Shown here: positions 49,001-58,203 of the stretch, piece by piece
Layout of the letters: each line of letters begins with the position of its first letter
Position numbering within the stretch: position 1 is the stretch's first letter
NCBI GenBank assembly: GCA_001303415.1
Contig: LJTN01000007.1
Coordinates: forward strand, 17,316-81,315
DNA from: Myxococcales bacterium SG8_38
Lineage (GTDB): Bacteria > Myxococcota_A > Polyangia > Polyangiales > Houyiibacteriaceae
Reading direction: 5' to 3'
Length of the DNA stretch: 64,000 nt
Made by a program: the position numbers and the translations under genes
The notes under the pieces: generated by a model
Databases searched by the model: none
Seen by the model: only the letters and a program-made list of their open reading frames with translations
Told to the model about the DNA's origin: nothing

Positions 49001-49663
49001 GAAGAGCTCCAGGGGCTGATCGATCGCATGGGCGAGATCAACCTCACTGCCATCGAGGAGTACGAAGAAAACGCCGAGCGCTACGAGTACCTGACCAGTC
49101 AGCGGCGTGATCTCGAGGAAGCCCTCACCAAGCTAGACAAGGCGATTCGGCAGATGAACCGTGAAAGCCGAGCGATGTTCCGCGAGGCATTCACCGGCAT
49201 CAACGAGCGATTCAAGCGTATTTATCCGCTGCTCTTTCGTGGAGGTCAGGCCGAGCTCCGCCTGACGGAGCCACAAGACATGCTCGAGACGGGAGTCGAC
49301 ATCATCGCGCAGCCGCCAGGCAAGCGTCTGGGGTCGCTCGAGCTGATGAGCGGCGGTGAGAAGGCTCTGACCGCGGTCGCCCTCATCTTCGCAATCTTCC
49401 AGTACAAGCCAAGCCCTTTCTGTCTGCTCGACGAGGTCGACGCGCCACTGGACGAAGCCAACATCGGCCGCTTTGCCGATGCCATTCAGCAAATGACCGA
49501 CCGCTCCCAGTTCATCATCATCACGCACTCGAAGCGAACCATGGAATACGCCGACGTTCTCTACGGCGTCACCATGGAACAACCCGGCGTCTCCAAGCTC
49601 GTCTCCGTCGAGCTGCGCGGCGGCAAACGCCCCGTCCCAGCCGCCGTCGAAGCCGCCGAATAG
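46061..49663 (+). CDS. smc: Chromosome segregation protein SMC
   Basis: A 1200-aa condensin ATPase. The N-terminal head has Walker A GPNGCGKSNIVDAI; two long coiled coils flank a hinge at about 510-670 (GAGTQAVMTEYA, LGASLECLLVED); the C-terminal head has LMSGGEKALTAVAL (signature) and CLLDEVDAPLDEA (Walker B). It works with ScpA and ScpB, which are not in the window. The start is GTG 46061 (MKIKKLQIVGFKSF), with GGGGGG upstream; the ORF track's 46049 is a TTG. Length is that of a full bacterial SMC. Confidence 0.96.
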   Translation: MKIKKLQIVGFKSFVDHTTVHFDHNITCVVGPNGCGKSNIVDAIKWCMGEQSPSRLRGKHMEDVIFSGAEGRGPHGFAEVTLTFDNADGLAPPEYSEYEEIQVTRRLDRQGHSDYLINRTPVRLLDVTNLFLGTGVGKRAYSIIEQGRIGFIVTSKPEDRRAMIEEAAGISKFKLSKRAAERKMDQTRQNLLRVTDIIGELERSLGSLKRQAQKAERYKRYKKEMRDLDLWVASHRFLELRGQIATVAAALSMAKEGAQAARHELIAKEASVEAERVSLQRLSSEVERAQALTYELDNSVRQLEGLIRQQQERQTGLAERKELASRELRQLEQQRQQLQQEASSVRVSLSELAALETEAERLLCEVEVELQDRKNTAEEAEIALGNARAWLSEGRARVAGAEAVLAGYGARRQETKARLERLRDETQASAAREIEFRQQGGELEGKITGLRSGKVETAERQTEIEASLASQKQALQQSDAEVDALREKLAVTSSRLRSLGEIHERFEGVGAGTQAVMTEYARDVGESHSGLVGLVADRLECDAEHTRALGAALGASLECLLVEDIDSALRAAAYLAREEKGRAAFLPRAPSSGPRVVPPFPTGAGIVGPLTSLVRHSHSDAAWVRHLLFDVLVVDGLETAARLHREGFSGKLVTLDGQALLPDGAVVGGANDESATHLLRLQREIRELEQAATSQRAELERAIGDQGRLRASIAERQAAIDSVRARAHDCELEILGAERDLQALEMELRRIAERRSEISLAETEANAALSQIDVDEANTKRELQDARRHVTDADEATRIAESILAERRRIVEKQAARATEVKVEATQSRERADRERSVLAQLDRALAQLNAREDRLREDVAIADRDQGQAAGRILLHRGRVSEAAHEAASAREQLSILRGRFDEAQAQLGKSEAALKELRGVLEERSNELNELTLRERELALSLEHLVEQVRDKHRVELAYVLGDYHDRPIPDAEIAARAEELQGLIDRMGEINLTAIEEYEENAERYEYLTSQRRDLEEALTKLDKAIRQMNRESRAMFREAFTGINERFKRIYPLLFRGGQAELRLTEPQDMLETGVDIIAQPPGKRLGSLELMSGGEKALTAVALIFAIFQYKPSPFCLLDEVDAPLDEANIGRFADAIQQMTDRSQFIIITHSKRTMEYADVLYGVTMEQPGVSKLVSVELRGGKRPVPAAVEAAE

Positions 49664-49736
49664 CGGGACACTATCCACCCTCCTAACACGCCGAAAACAA
49701 AGCACTCCCTCGCCAAAGATCGCAGCATCAAATCCT

Positions 49737-51053
49737 TTGACTTCGGCTCCGGCCTCCGGGCGGTTTCTCGGCTTGGGATCCGGGATCGGTCTGGTCGTCG
49801 CGAATATGGTGGGTGCGGGTGTTTTCTTGAGCGCAGGCTTCATGGCCCAGGAGCTGAGCGCCGGATGGATCCTCGCGGCGTGGGTAGTCGGGGCGCTTCT
49901 CGCGATGGCGGGCGCGCGATCGTACGCCGAGGCGGCCATGCTGATTCCTCGGTCTGGGGGCGAGTACCGCTACCTCTCCGAGTTGCTCCACCCCGCGGTT
50001 GGCTATCTCGCCGGTTGGGCTTCGCTGCTGGTCGGGTTCTCGGCGCCGATGGCGATCAGCGCGTTTGGCGCGGCGGCTTTTGCATTCGCCGTATTCGGCG
50101 CAGGGAACGAACGGCTTGGCGCGGCGGTGCTCATCGGCTCGCTTTGCGTGCTCCACGCGGTCGGCCTCCGCTCGTCGAAGTGGGTGCAAAATGGTCTAGT
50201 CATCGTGAAGGGGCTTCTCATCCTCGCATTCGTCGCTTTCGGCTTGGCGTTGGGCGACAACAGTTGGCCCACTTGGGAGCCGGCGAGCGATTCGACCACG
50301 CTCGCGCTCCCCTTCGCGACCAGCTTGTTCTTCGTCGCCTACGCATTTTCCGGCTGGAACGCGGCAGCATACGCTGCCGGCGAGTTCCACGAGCCCCGGC
50401 GCGACGTACCGCAGGCCATGCTGATCGGCTGTGCGCTCGTGGGCATCGCGTACCTTTTGGTGAACTGGATCCTAGTCGCCAACCTCACGCCTGAGCGCGC
50501 CGAGGTGGTCTTCGAGTACGAAGAAGCCAGGGTGACGCTAGGCCATCTGGTCGCACGCGACTTCCTCGGCGACGCCGGCTCGAACGCCATGTCGTTGGGC
50601 ATCGCGGCGCTCATGGTGTCCAGCACCAGCGCGATGCTCTTGGTCGGTCCTCGTGTCTACGCGGAAATGGCGCGTGACGGCTTCCTGCCGTCGATGTTGC
50701 GCGCCAAGCCTGGCAGGCCGCCTCGGATGTCGATATTCCTGCAAGGAGCCATCGCCATTGCGCTGCTCTACATCCACACGATTGGTGACCTCTTGAGCAA
50801 CGTCGGCGGAATCCTAGTCCTGTTTTCGGCCTTGGTTTCGATCAGCCTCTTCGGCGTCAAGCGCCGCAGGCCGGACCTCGGCGCCCCGCGTCCGCAGGCA
50901 TTGGTGGCCGCCGCCATCTATTCGGGCTCTTCCATATGGATGCTCTACAACGCCTTCAAGACCCAGACCGGCCTCATCCCGTGGATCGCCATTGCAGCCG
51001 GCGCTGGGCTGTTGGCGTATGGCCTGACCGTCAGGAAGGCTCGTGGACGATGA
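49737..51053 (+). CDS. APC-family amino acid permease
   Basis: A 438-aa inner-membrane protein with about 12 TM helices. It starts [18 protein letters not shown], the unwound TM1 motif of APC transporters, and has the [22 protein letters not shown] block. Substrate cannot be told. The start used is TTG 49737; no strong ribosome site is seen, and the conserved motif lies only 14 residues further. Its 3' end overlaps convergent purL by 23 bp. Confidence 0.85.
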   Translation: MTSAPASGRFLGLGSGIGLVVANMVGAGVFLSAGFMAQELSAGWILAAWVVGALLAMAGARSYAEAAMLIPRSGGEYRYLSELLHPAVGYLAGWASLLVGFSAPMAISAFGAAAFAFAVFGAGNERLGAAVLIGSLCVLHAVGLRSSKWVQNGLVIVKGLLILAFVAFGLALGDNSWPTWEPASDSTTLALPFATSLFFVAYAFSGWNAAAYAAGEFHEPRRDVPQAMLIGCALVGIAYLLVNWILVANLTPERAEVVFEYEEARVTLGHLVARDFLGDAGSNAMSLGIAALMVSSTSAMLLVGPRVYAEMARDGFLPSMLRAKPGRPPRMSIFLQGAIAIALLYIHTIGDLLSNVGGILVLFSALVSISLFGVKRRRPDLGAPRPQALVAAAIYSGSSIWMLYNAFKTQTGLIPWIAIAAGAGLLAYGLTVRKARGR

Positions 51054-53322
51054 AGTCGAGGGCGGCCGCATGTGCTTCGGCTAGCTCTTCGATTGGAACA
51101 TCGCAGATGTCCTCGATCAACAGCGTAGCGCCGCCGACCCGGCCGATCTTCCGAAACGGAACGCCGTAGCGACGACAAATTTCGCCGACGTCGCCGACGT
51201 CGCTCGGCGAGATGCTCACGATGATGCGGGAAGGCTCTTCGCTGAAGAGCAGAGCATGCGCGGGCGCATCGTCGGTCGGGGGTAGGGTGACCCGAGCGCC
51301 GAGACCTTCGGCAATGCACGATTCGGCCAAGCAGATTGCGATGCCGCCGTCGCTGATGTCGTGTGCGCTTTGAAGCAGCCTATTGCCGATGAGCTCGAGC
51401 ATCGCGTGTTGCAGTGCGACCTCCGCGTCCAAGTCGATTCCCACGGGTGCTCCGGTCACCGACCCCGTTCGCTGGACGAGCCATTCCGATCCGCCCAGCA
51501 CTCCACGGGACGGCTCTCCCAAGTGCGCGATCACGTCACCATCGCGAACGAATCCGAGCCCAAGCCGGTGGCTCGGATCCTCGAGCTGGCCGACGGTGGC
51601 GACGGTGGGCGTAGGCAAGATCGATCTGCGATCCGTTTCGTTATAAAGGCTCACGTTGCCCGAGACCACGGGAGCGCCGAGCGCTCTGCAGGCGGCCGAC
51701 AATCCGTCGATGGCCTGCGAGAAACGCCACATCTGCTCGGGCACTTCGGGATTTCCGAAGTTGAGGCAGTCGGTGAGACCAAGCGGCTTGGCGCCGACGC
51801 ACACCAGATTGCGAGTGCACTCGGCGACCGCCATGGCCGCACCTGCGAAGGGGTCGAGCTCTACGTGCCGAGCGTTGCAGTCGACCGAGATGGCGAGGTA
51901 CTTCTCACGCGTGCCCGTCTCGTCCCTGCAAAACACGCGAATCACGGCGGCGTCTCCATCGCCGGGCCGTATCACCGTGCCGTCCTGCACGATGTGATCG
52001 TACTGCCGCCAGATCCACGAGCGGCTCCCGATGTTCGGTGAGCCAATCAAACGCACGATCTCGGCGCCGAGGTCCTCTGGCGCATCTCCCGTCAGAGAGA
52101 CGATCGAAGCCCGTTCGGTTCGCGGCCGTTGGGGACGGTCGTACTTCGGTGCGGCATCGGTCAATAGGTCCACCGGCAGATCGACGACCACCACCGGGTC
52201 TCGCGTGCCCGTGCCGTCGAAGGGGTCGTAGCCTGGCGTGGCCTTGCACACGAAACGCCCCGTGTCCGTGACCCGGCCTACGATGGAGGCATCGAGGTCC
52301 CATTTGGCGCAGATATCGAAGACCTCTTGCTCCCGGCCCTCTTTGGCCACCATCAGCATGCGTTCCTGCGACTCGCTGAGCAGCATCTCGTAGGGACTGA
52401 GAGCTTTTGTGCGTCGAGGAATCGCGTCGAGGTCCAGCTCGACGCCGTTGCCCGCACGCGCGGCCATCTCCACGGACGACGAGGTGAGCCCCGCGGCGCC
52501 CATGTCTTGTACGCCGGCCAGGCAGTCGGTCTTGAATATCTCCAGACACGCCTCCAACAAGAGCTTTTCCATGAACGGGTCGCCTACCTGCACCGTTGGC
52601 AGCTTGCTCTCGGTTTCGTCCCCGAACTCGGCGCTCGCCATGGTGGCTCCGTGAATGCCATCGCGCCCCGTTTTCGCACCGACGTAGATGATCGGATTGC
52701 CTACGCCCTCGGCCACGCCGAAAAAGAGCTCCTCGGTCTTGGCGATTCCGACGGTGAAGGCGTTGACGAGAATGTTGCCGTCGTAGCTGGCATCGAACTG
52801 CACCTCGCCGCCGACCGTGGGGACGCCGATGCAGTTGCCGTACCCGCCGATCCCAGCGACGACCCCTTTCAACAGATGAGGCGTCTTCGGATGATCGGGG
52901 CGCCCGAAGCGGAGCGAGTTGAGCGATGCGACGGGCCGCGCACCCATGGTGAATACGTCGCGCAGGATGCCGCCGACGCCCGTCGCTGCGCCCTGATACG
53001 GCTCGATGTACGAAGGATGATTGTGCGACTCCATCTTGAACACGGCGCAGAAGCCGTCGCCGATGTCGACGGCGCCCGCATTTTCACCGGGCCCTTGAAC
53101 CACTTGTGGTCCGGTCGTGGGAAGCCTCCCCAAGTGGATCCGTGAAGACTTGTAGGAGCAATGCTCGGACCACATCACGCTTATCACTCCGAGCTCCGCG
53201 TAGCTCGGCTTGCGTGACAGCGTAGTCAGCACTCGGTCCCATTCGTGATCCGCGAGGCCGAACTCCCTCGCGATCGCAGGGGAGCTTTCCGGTTCTCCAG
53301 GAAAATTCGCTGGTGCGCTCAT
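51031..53322 (-). CDS. purL: Phosphoribosylformylglycinamidine synthase subunit PurL
   Basis: A 763-aa small-type PurL that converts FGAR to FGAM with ATP, using ammonia from Pur[41 protein letters not shown] and the C-terminal AIRS domain ([14 protein letters not shown]) are typical. I chose ATG 53322, which overlaps the purQ stop as ATGA; the ORF-track extension to 53760 lies over purQ. Small PurL normally needs PurS too, which is not recognised in the window. Confidence 0.95.
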   Translation of the reverse strand: MSAPANFPGEPESSPAIAREFGLADHEWDRVLTTLSRKPSYAELGVISVMWSEHCSYKSSRIHLGRLPTTGPQVVQGPGENAGAVDIGDGFCAVFKMESHNHPSYIEPYQGAATGVGGILRDVFTMGARPVASLNSLRFGRPDHPKTPHLLKGVVAGIGGYGNCIGVPTVGGEVQFDASYDGNILVNAFTVGIAKTEELFFGVAEGVGNPIIYVGAKTGRDGIHGATMASAEFGDETESKLPTVQVGDPFMEKLLLEACLEIFKTDCLAGVQDMGAAGLTSSSVEMAARAGNGVELDLDAIPRRTKALSPYEMLLSESQERMLMVAKEGREQEVFDICAKWDLDASIVGRVTDTGRFVCKATPGYDPFDGTGTRDPVVVVDLPVDLLTDAAPKYDRPQRPRTERASIVSLTGDAPEDLGAEIVRLIGSPNIGSRSWIWRQYDHIVQDGTVIRPGDGDAAVIRVFCRDETGTREKYLAISVDCNARHVELDPFAGAAMAVAECTRNLVCVGAKPLGLTDCLNFGNPEVPEQMWRFSQAIDGLSAACRALGAPVVSGNVSLYNETDRRSILPTPTVATVGQLEDPSHRLGLGFVRDGDVIAHLGEPSRGVLGGSEWLVQRTGSVTGAPVGIDLDAEVALQHAMLELIGNRLLQSAHDISDGGIAICLAESCIAEGLGARVTLPPTDDAPAHALLFSEEPSRIIVSISPSDVGDVGEICRRYGVPFRKIGRVGGATLLIEDICDVPIEELAEAHAAALDFIVHEPS

Positions 53323-54014
53323 TCGAATCCCAAGTGCCGTCGAAGCGACTGAAAAATGGCTAGTCCGTCGTCGTTGCCGAGGATGGCCTCGCTTGCTCGT
53401 TCCGGGTGCGGCATCATCCCGAGGACGTTCCTTTCGCGGTTGTACACGCCTGCGATGTCTCCGACCGATCCGTTCGGATTCGCATTGCTTCCGTTGGGGG
53501 CGCCGCCTCGGCGGGTGCTGTAGCGGAACGCGATCTGCCCCTGTTGCTCGAGCTCGGCGAGGCCCCGTTCCGTGGTGTGATAGCGTCCGTCCGCGTGGGC
53601 AATTGGCAAGCGAAGGATGGTGCCTTTGCCCATGTCCGTGAAAGGGCCTTCGCTTTCGACGCGCACGTAGACGTCGCGGCATTCGAAACGAAGGTGCGCA
53701 TTGCGAGTCAAGGCCCCCGGCAAGAGACCCATCTCGGTGAGGATCTGAAAGCCGTTGCAAATGCCCAGGATGGGCCCGCCGCGGCCCGCGAAATCCCGGA
53801 TGGCGCTCACGATGGGGCTGAACCCTGCGATGGCGCCGGCGCGCAAGTAGTCTCCGTACGAAAAGCCCCCCGGGATCACCACCGCGTCGGCATCACCTAG
53901 GCTCGTTCGCTTATGAAAGACGTACCAGGCATCCGCTCCGAGGACGTCTCGCACGGCGTGCAAAGCGTCCCAGTCGGCGTTCGATCCCGGAAACTGTATG
54001 ACCGCGACTCTCAT
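53319..54014 (-). CDS. purQ: Phosphoribosylformylglycinamidine synthase subunit PurQ
   Basis: A 231-aa class I glutamine amidotransferase supplying ammonia to Pur[37 protein letters not shown], the nucleophile Cys in [17 protein letters not shown] and the MMPHPERA His site are all present. The N-terminus is canonical, so the ATG 54014 start is secure, although it lies 104 bp inside the end of the signal-peptidase-like gene. Confidence 0.95.
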   Translation of the reverse strand: MRVAVIQFPGSNADWDALHAVRDVLGADAWYVFHKRTSLGDADAVVIPGGFSYGDYLRAGAIAGFSPIVSAIRDFAGRGGPILGICNGFQILTEMGLLPGALTRNAHLRFECRDVYVRVESEGPFTDMGKGTILRLPIAHADGRYHTTERGLAELEQQGQIAFRYSTRRGGAPNGSNANPNGSVGDIAGVYNRERNVLGMMPHPERASEAILGNDDGLAIFQSLRRHLGFE

Positions 54015-54621
54015 TGGCTTGGGCGCTCTCGGCGGGCGGAGCATCGACGGGCGTGACCCGAAACACGATGGTGCCTCGGCACGTCGACGCGTCGACCGTT
54101 CCGTACGCGCGACTGTCCTGCCCCATGTATGCCCGGTGGTCTCCGAGTAGATAGAGCATTCCGTCGAGAATCTCCGTCTTGCGAATCGACTTGCGGCCGT
54201 TTTCGTCGATGAAGATGCGGTGTGGCTCGGGTCCAAGGTACTCGTCTCCCCAAATGACCGTCGACGTCTGATCGTTGTCGGCGTTGTGAAAGGAGATCTT
54301 TCCCTTTTCGTCGAACACCACGGGCTCGCCGTCGACGCGGACTGCGCTGCCAGCCGAATCGATGACCATGCCTCCGGTCGCAGCAACGCGTCCGACCACC
54401 CAGCCGTCCTCGGTGGGATGCCGGCAAACCGCGATCGACCCGAGGACGGGCTCCGCGCGCTTGTTGATCAAGACCCTTTCTCCGCGGAGCAACGTCGGCG
54501 CCATGCCATTGTGCCCCACTTCTGCCATGTCGAAGACGAACGCCTTGAGGAGCAGCGCGATGACGATGATGATCGCGCCCACCCAGGAGAGAAATCCGAG
54601 CCCACTTCGAACCGCACCCAC
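53911..54621 (-). CDS. Signal peptidase I-like protein lacking the Ser-Lys dyad
   Basis: A 236-aa S26-type protein with one N-terminal TM helix (WVGAIIIVIALLLKAFVF) and a periplasmic domain. Family boxes are recognisable: GHNGMAPTLLRGERV stands where SxMxPTL is usual, so the nucleophile Ser is Gly; VGRVAATGG stands where KRVVGLPGD is usual, so the catalytic Lys is Gly; GDHRAYMGQDSRAYG retains the GDN-R/DSR box. It is therefore probably not a protease. GTG 54621 is preferred as start, 7 bp after thiE stop. Its last 104 bp overlap purQ. A role in membrane assembly is only a guess. Confidence 0.78.
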   Translation of the reverse strand: MGAVRSGLGFLSWVGAIIIVIALLLKAFVFDMAEVGHNGMAPTLLRGERVLINKRAEPVLGSIAVCRHPTEDGWVVGRVAATGGMVIDSAGSAVRVDGEPVVFDEKGKISFHNADNDQTSTVIWGDEYLGPEPHRIFIDENGRKSIRKTEILDGMLYLLGDHRAYMGQDSRAYGTVDASTCRGTIVFRVTPVDAPPAESAQANESRGHTVSGIERRLGRFARRARRPRSGCLVRLS

Positions 54622-54628
54622 AGCCTGG

Positions 54629-55267
54629 CTATTCGCCGCACTCGGGGCGCTTGTCAAGCAGGGTCGACAAAGCCCGGAGCGTCTCGGCCGGATCGCTCGA
54701 CTCATAGATTGCACGCCGGACGGCTACGCCGAACGCGCCGGCAGAGATCAACGGCTCGACGTGCTCGGCGCCAATCCCTCCCAGCGCGAACGTCGGCATG
54801 CCGACACCAGCGATCGCCCTTTCAAACCCCCCAATGCCCAGGGGCACACCTTTGCCGGGAACCACGAAAACAGGGCTCAGAAACCCATAAGAAGCGCCTC
54901 GCCGCTCCGCGGTTTGAAGGCCTGCCCGATCGTGGCGTGATACCCCGATCAGCCTCAATTCCGGCCAAAACCGGGCCACGACCTCCGGCGCGAGACCCAG
55001 CTCGGGGAGATGGACGCCGTCCGCACCCACGATCTGGGCGACGTCCGGCCGTCGATTGATCGTCAACGCGGCGCCGGCAGCGGAGGTGAGCTCGCGCAGC
55101 TCCCGCCCCCACGCGGCCAATTGGCGATCCGATGCGCGCTTGGCGCGCAATTGCACGCCGACGAGGCCGGCCGGACAGCCATCGAGCGCGCGCCGAATCG
55201 ACGCGATGGGGCCCTCCGGGCGATCCGGGTCGGTGATGATCCAGATCCGGGGTAGGCCTCCCACCAT
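54629..55267 (-). CDS. thiE: Thiamine phosphate synthase (ThiE/TenI family)
   Basis: A 212-aa TIM-barrel protein. GVQLRAKRASDRQL (the VQLReK region), HLPELGLAPEVV and GVSRHDRAGL (the VSCH-type motif) and ALGGIGAEHVEPLISAGAFGVAV belong to the ThiE/TenI family. ThiE joins the pyrimidine and thiazole halves of thiamine. A TenI-type aromatase is an alternative, since both share this fold. It follows thiG by 9 bp. Confidence 0.8.
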   Translation of the reverse strand: MVGGLPRIWIITDPDRPEGPIASIRRALDGCPAGLVGVQLRAKRASDRQLAAWGRELRELTSAAGAALTINRRPDVAQIVGADGVHLPELGLAPEVVARFWPELRLIGVSRHDRAGLQTAERRGASYGFLSPVFVVPGKGVPLGIGGFERAIAGVGMPTFALGGIGAEHVEPLISAGAFGVAVRRAIYESSDPAETLRALSTLLDKRPECGE

Positions 55268-55276
55268 CGCGTCGAC

Positions 55277-56074
55277 TCAGGAGCGGCTGTCCTGATCGGA
55301 GCCGATGACGCCTTCGAGCGGGCTCGATGCGGTGGCGTAGAGCCTTCGCGGGATCCGGCCGGCAAGGAATGCATCCCGACCGGCTTCGACCGCCGCCTTC
55401 ATCGCGCGGGCCATGCGAACCGGGTCCTTCGCGCCCGCGATCGCGGTATTCATCAGCACGCCGTCGATGCCGAGCTCCATCGCGATGGCTGCATCCGACG
55501 CCGTACCCACACCGGCGTCGACGATGACGGGCACGGCGGCGTGCTTGACGATGATCTCGATGTTGAACGGATTCCGCACACCGAGACCGCTTCCGATCGG
55601 CGCGGCGAGCGGCATCACCGCAGCGCAACCCATGTCCTCCAAGCGGCGTGCCGCCACCGGGTCGTCATTGAAGTAGGGCAGGACCGTAAACCCGTCTTCC
55701 ACCAGCGTTTTAGCCGCTTCGAGCGTCGCGGGGACGTCGGGAAAGAGGGTTTTCTCATCTCCGATCACCTCCAGCTTGATGAGGGGAGTGTCGAGCAGCT
55801 CGCGAGCCAGGCGCGCCGTGCGGATGGCGTCTTGCGCGGTATAGCAACCGGCCGTGTTAGGAAGGATCGTGTAGTTGCCCTCCCGCAGCACCGACATGAT
55901 CGAGTCGGCTCCCGTGGCTTTCAGGTCGACGCGCCGAACGGCGACGGTCACCACCTCGCATCCCGACGCCTGCAACGCTCTTCGAGCGGTATCGAGGTCC
56001 AGGTACTTCCCGGTGCCGGTGAACAATCGCGACCGAAACTCGAACTGGCCGATCTTGAGCAGATCCTGAGTCAC
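55277..56074 (-). CDS. thiG: Thiazole synthase ThiG
   Basis: A 265-aa barrel enzyme making the thiazole phosphate of thiamine from DXP, dehydroglycine and ThiS thiocarboxylate. [17 protein letters not shown] carries the catalytic Lys, and [26 protein letters not shown] is conserved. GTG 56074 is the start; the thiS stop is directly upstream, and GGAGGCGG, within the thiS end, serves as ribosome site. ThiO or ThiH for dehydroglycine is not in the window. Confidence 0.95.
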   Translation of the reverse strand: MTQDLLKIGQFEFRSRLFTGTGKYLDLDTARRALQASGCEVVTVAVRRVDLKATGADSIMSVLREGNYTILPNTAGCYTAQDAIRTARLARELLDTPLIKLEVIGDEKTLFPDVPATLEAAKTLVEDGFTVLPYFNDDPVAARRLEDMGCAAVMPLAAPIGSGLGVRNPFNIEIIVKHAAVPVIVDAGVGTASDAAIAMELGIDGVLMNTAIAGAKDPVRMARAMKAAVEAGRDAFLAGRIPRRLYATASSPLEGVIGSDQDSRS

Positions 56075-56275
56075 TCAACCGCCTCCTACGAAGTGCACGA
56101 CTTCGACGTGGTCACCCTCGTGCAACACCGTGCTCTGGTGTCGAGCGCGCGGAACGACTTCTTCATTGCGCTCCACGGCCACGAGCGTGCCGCCGAGACC
56201 GAGCGAAGCCAAGAGCTCCTTCACAGTCGTGCTCGCTTCGACCTGCAGTTCCTCTCCGTTTACCAAGAGCCGCAT
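56075..56275 (-). CDS. thiS: Sulfur-carrier protein ThiS
   Basis: A 66-aa ubiquitin-fold protein starting [14 protein letters not shown] and ending VHFVGGG, so it has the C-terminal GG that is thiocarboxylated. I chose ATG 56275 rather than the ORF-track 56311, since the family N-terminus starts there. It is first in the thi-pur run. No TPP riboswitch was recognised before it. Confidence 0.9.
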   Translation of the reverse strand: MRLLVNGEELQVEASTTVKELLASLGLGGTLVAVERNEEVVPRARHQSTVLHEGDHVEVVHFVGGG

Positions 56276-56359
56276 CGAACAGATGCTAGGACCGCCCCCA
56301 TGGAGCCGCAAGCGGGCGTCCCATGGGCGCGCGCGCGGCCCGATGGTAGGCTCGCGAGC

Positions 56360-57226
56360 GTGAGGCAGATCCTGCAGGGCGACAACCTCGAGCTACTGGC
56401 GAAGCTTCCCCGCGGATTTGCCCGCCTGATCTACATCGATCCCCCCTTCAACACGGGCCGCAAACAAGCGCGCAACCGCATGAGCGTCAGAGCAAGCGCC
56501 CAGGGCATCCGCGGAGGCTTCGGCGGCAGGCGCTACGAAGTCGAACGATTGCAAAGCCCTGCATATGACGACGACTTCGACGACTACGTCGCGTTTCTCA
56601 TCAGCCGAATCGAAGCGGCCCTGCCTTGCCTGACGGCGGATGGCTCGCTTTTCGTCCATCTCGACTACCGAGAGGTTCACTACGTGAAAGTCGCCCTCGA
56701 CCGGCTGCTGGGGCGTGCGTGCTTTCGCAACGAGATCATCTGGGCATACGACTTCGGTGGCCGGCCGAAGCGATGGTGGCCGGCAAAGCACGATACGATC
56801 CTGTGGTACGTCCTCGACCCCCAGCGGTACGTCTTTCGCTTCGAGGAGATGGACCGAATTCCGTACATGGCGCCCGGCCTCGTCGGGAAAGACAAAGCAG
56901 CGCGTGGCAAGACGCCAACCGACGTTTGGTGGCACACCATCGTGCCCACCAACAGCAAGGAAAAGACCGGCTACCCGACCCAGAAGCCACTCGGTCTCTT
57001 GGAGCGGATAGTGAAAGTGCACACCGACCCCGGCGACATCGTGCTCGATTTTTTCGCGGGAAGCGGAACCGCGGGCGAGGCCGCGGCGCGGCTGGGTCGA
57101 GGTTTCGTGCTCATGGACGAGCACCCCGACGCCATCGCGATCATGCGAAAGCGTCTCGCGCAATGGAACCCCGTCGTCGAGGCGCTTGCCGACTACCGGG
57201 GCACCAGCTCGACCTCGAATACGTGA
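56360..57226 (+). CDS. Orphan beta-class DNA methyltransferase (N4/N6)
   Basis: A 288-aa methyltransferase with motif IV as IDPPFNTG near the N-terminus and motif I as [13 protein letters not shown] near the C-terminus, the beta-class order. The target sequence is not predictable. GTG 56360 ([13 protein letters not shown]) is preferred over ATG 56300 because the family commonly begins there; both are in frame. No restriction endonuclease gene is beside it, so it may be regulatory like CcrM. It overlaps the convergent cyclotransferase gene by 34 bp. Confidence 0.85.
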   Translation: MRQILQGDNLELLAKLPRGFARLIYIDPPFNTGRKQARNRMSVRASAQGIRGGFGGRRYEVERLQSPAYDDDFDDYVAFLISRIEAALPCLTADGSLFVHLDYREVHYVKVALDRLLGRACFRNEIIWAYDFGGRPKRWWPAKHDTILWYVLDPQRYVFRFEEMDRIPYMAPGLVGKDKAARGKTPTDVWWHTIVPTNSKEKTGYPTQKPLGLLERIVKVHTDPGDIVLDFFAGSGTAGEAAARLGRGFVLMDEHPDAIAIMRKRLAQWNPVVEALADYRGTSSTSNT

Positions 57227-58092
57227 GGCCAGAGCTTTCCCGTCAATAGAAACGTGTCGGTGTCGGGCTTGTACGCGATGCCGTTGAGCACGTCGGCACG
57301 CAGCGCCTCGCGCCAAGAGAGTAGGTTGCTGGCATCGATGGAGCCGGTGACCCTGCCGGTCTTGGCATCGATGCGGAGAATCTCCTGACGCTGCCAGATG
57401 TTGGCGTAGACGTCGGAGCCCACGCACTCGAGCTCGTTGAGCTGAGGCACTGGGTGACCGTTCTTCAACACGGTGACCTCTCGAATCAGCTCCATCGTGT
57501 CGGGATTCCGAAACTCCAGAATCGACGAGCCATCGCTCATCACCAGCGCGTTGCCGTCGAAGCAGAGCCCCCAGCCCTCCCCGGGATAGCGAAGCCTCTT
57601 TTGCTCCTCGAGGGATCCGAGGTCCGACACGACGGCCACGCCCTCCCGCCAGGTCAGCTGAATCAGCTGCTGACCGACGACCGCCAGCCCTTCTCCAAAG
57701 ATCTGGGGCTCGAGCCTGCGCTCGGCGAGAATCTCGCCGTTCTCGAGACGGACTCTGCGCAGCGACGAGCGGCCGTACCGGCCGGTGCTCTCGTATAGAA
57801 CGCCTCCATGCCAGATGAGACCTTGCGTGAATGCGTCGTCGGCATGCGGGTACTTTCGAATCACGCGCACCCCGAGCTCTTCCACGGCGGGGGCGACAGC
57901 GGGGCGTGGCGCCTCCTCGGGCGCGATCTCGACCGGAGTGACCTTCTCGTCTGCCGCCTCCCGAAGCCGAGGTGCGAGCACGATGCCGACGGCGAGGATG
58001 CCTCCCAACAGCATCCCTCCCCAAAGCAGCCCGGACGCGCGATGCTCCGCACGCTTGATCGCCTGCTGCCGACGTCCTCCCGCCCTCGCCAT
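57193..58092 (-). CDS. Glutaminyl-peptide cyclotransferase
   Basis: A 299-aa protein with an N-terminal TM anchor (GLLWGGMLLGGILAVGIVL) and a beta-propeller of the plant/bacterial glutaminyl cyclase type (FTQGLIWHGGVLYESTGRYG, LNELECVGSDVYANIW, NGIAYKPDTDTFLLTGKLW). It converts N-terminal Gln of exported proteins to pyroglutamate, in the periplasm or anchored. ATG 58092 is chosen so that the anchor is N-terminal; the ORF-track extension to 58701 lies under alr. Confidence 0.88.
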   Translation of the reverse strand: MARAGGRRQQAIKRAEHRASGLLWGGMLLGGILAVGIVLAPRLREAADEKVTPVEIAPEEAPRPAVAPAVEELGVRVIRKYPHADDAFTQGLIWHGGVLYESTGRYGRSSLRRVRLENGEILAERRLEPQIFGEGLAVVGQQLIQLTWREGVAVVSDLGSLEEQKRLRYPGEGWGLCFDGNALVMSDGSSILEFRNPDTMELIREVTVLKNGHPVPQLNELECVGSDVYANIWQRQEILRIDAKTGRVTGSIDASNLLSWREALRADVLNGIAYKPDTDTFLLTGKLWPHVFEVELVPR

Positions 58093-58203
58093 CAGGCAGC
58101 AGCCTAGTCCCCGCCGGCGGGGACGCCAATGCTTGACGCCGACCCGGCCAGCCGTTAGCTCCATGCGGTGCAATTCGATTCCGCCACACCGTTGAGGCCC
58201 GAG

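Noticed and set aside
53323-53760. 146-residue N-terminal extension of the PurL reading frame in the ORF track
   Set aside because: It lies in another frame over purQ; the PurL family N-terminus starts at ATG 53322 with a 4-bp overlap to the purQ stop.
55541-56359. Long N-terminal extension of the DNA methyltransferase frame
   Set aside because: It covers thiG and thiS, which are clear genes on the minus strand; the methyltransferase begins near 56360.
56276-56360. Possible TPP riboswitch before thiS
   Set aside because: I looked for the conserved CTGAGA and ACC-GAA elements on the minus strand and did not find them.
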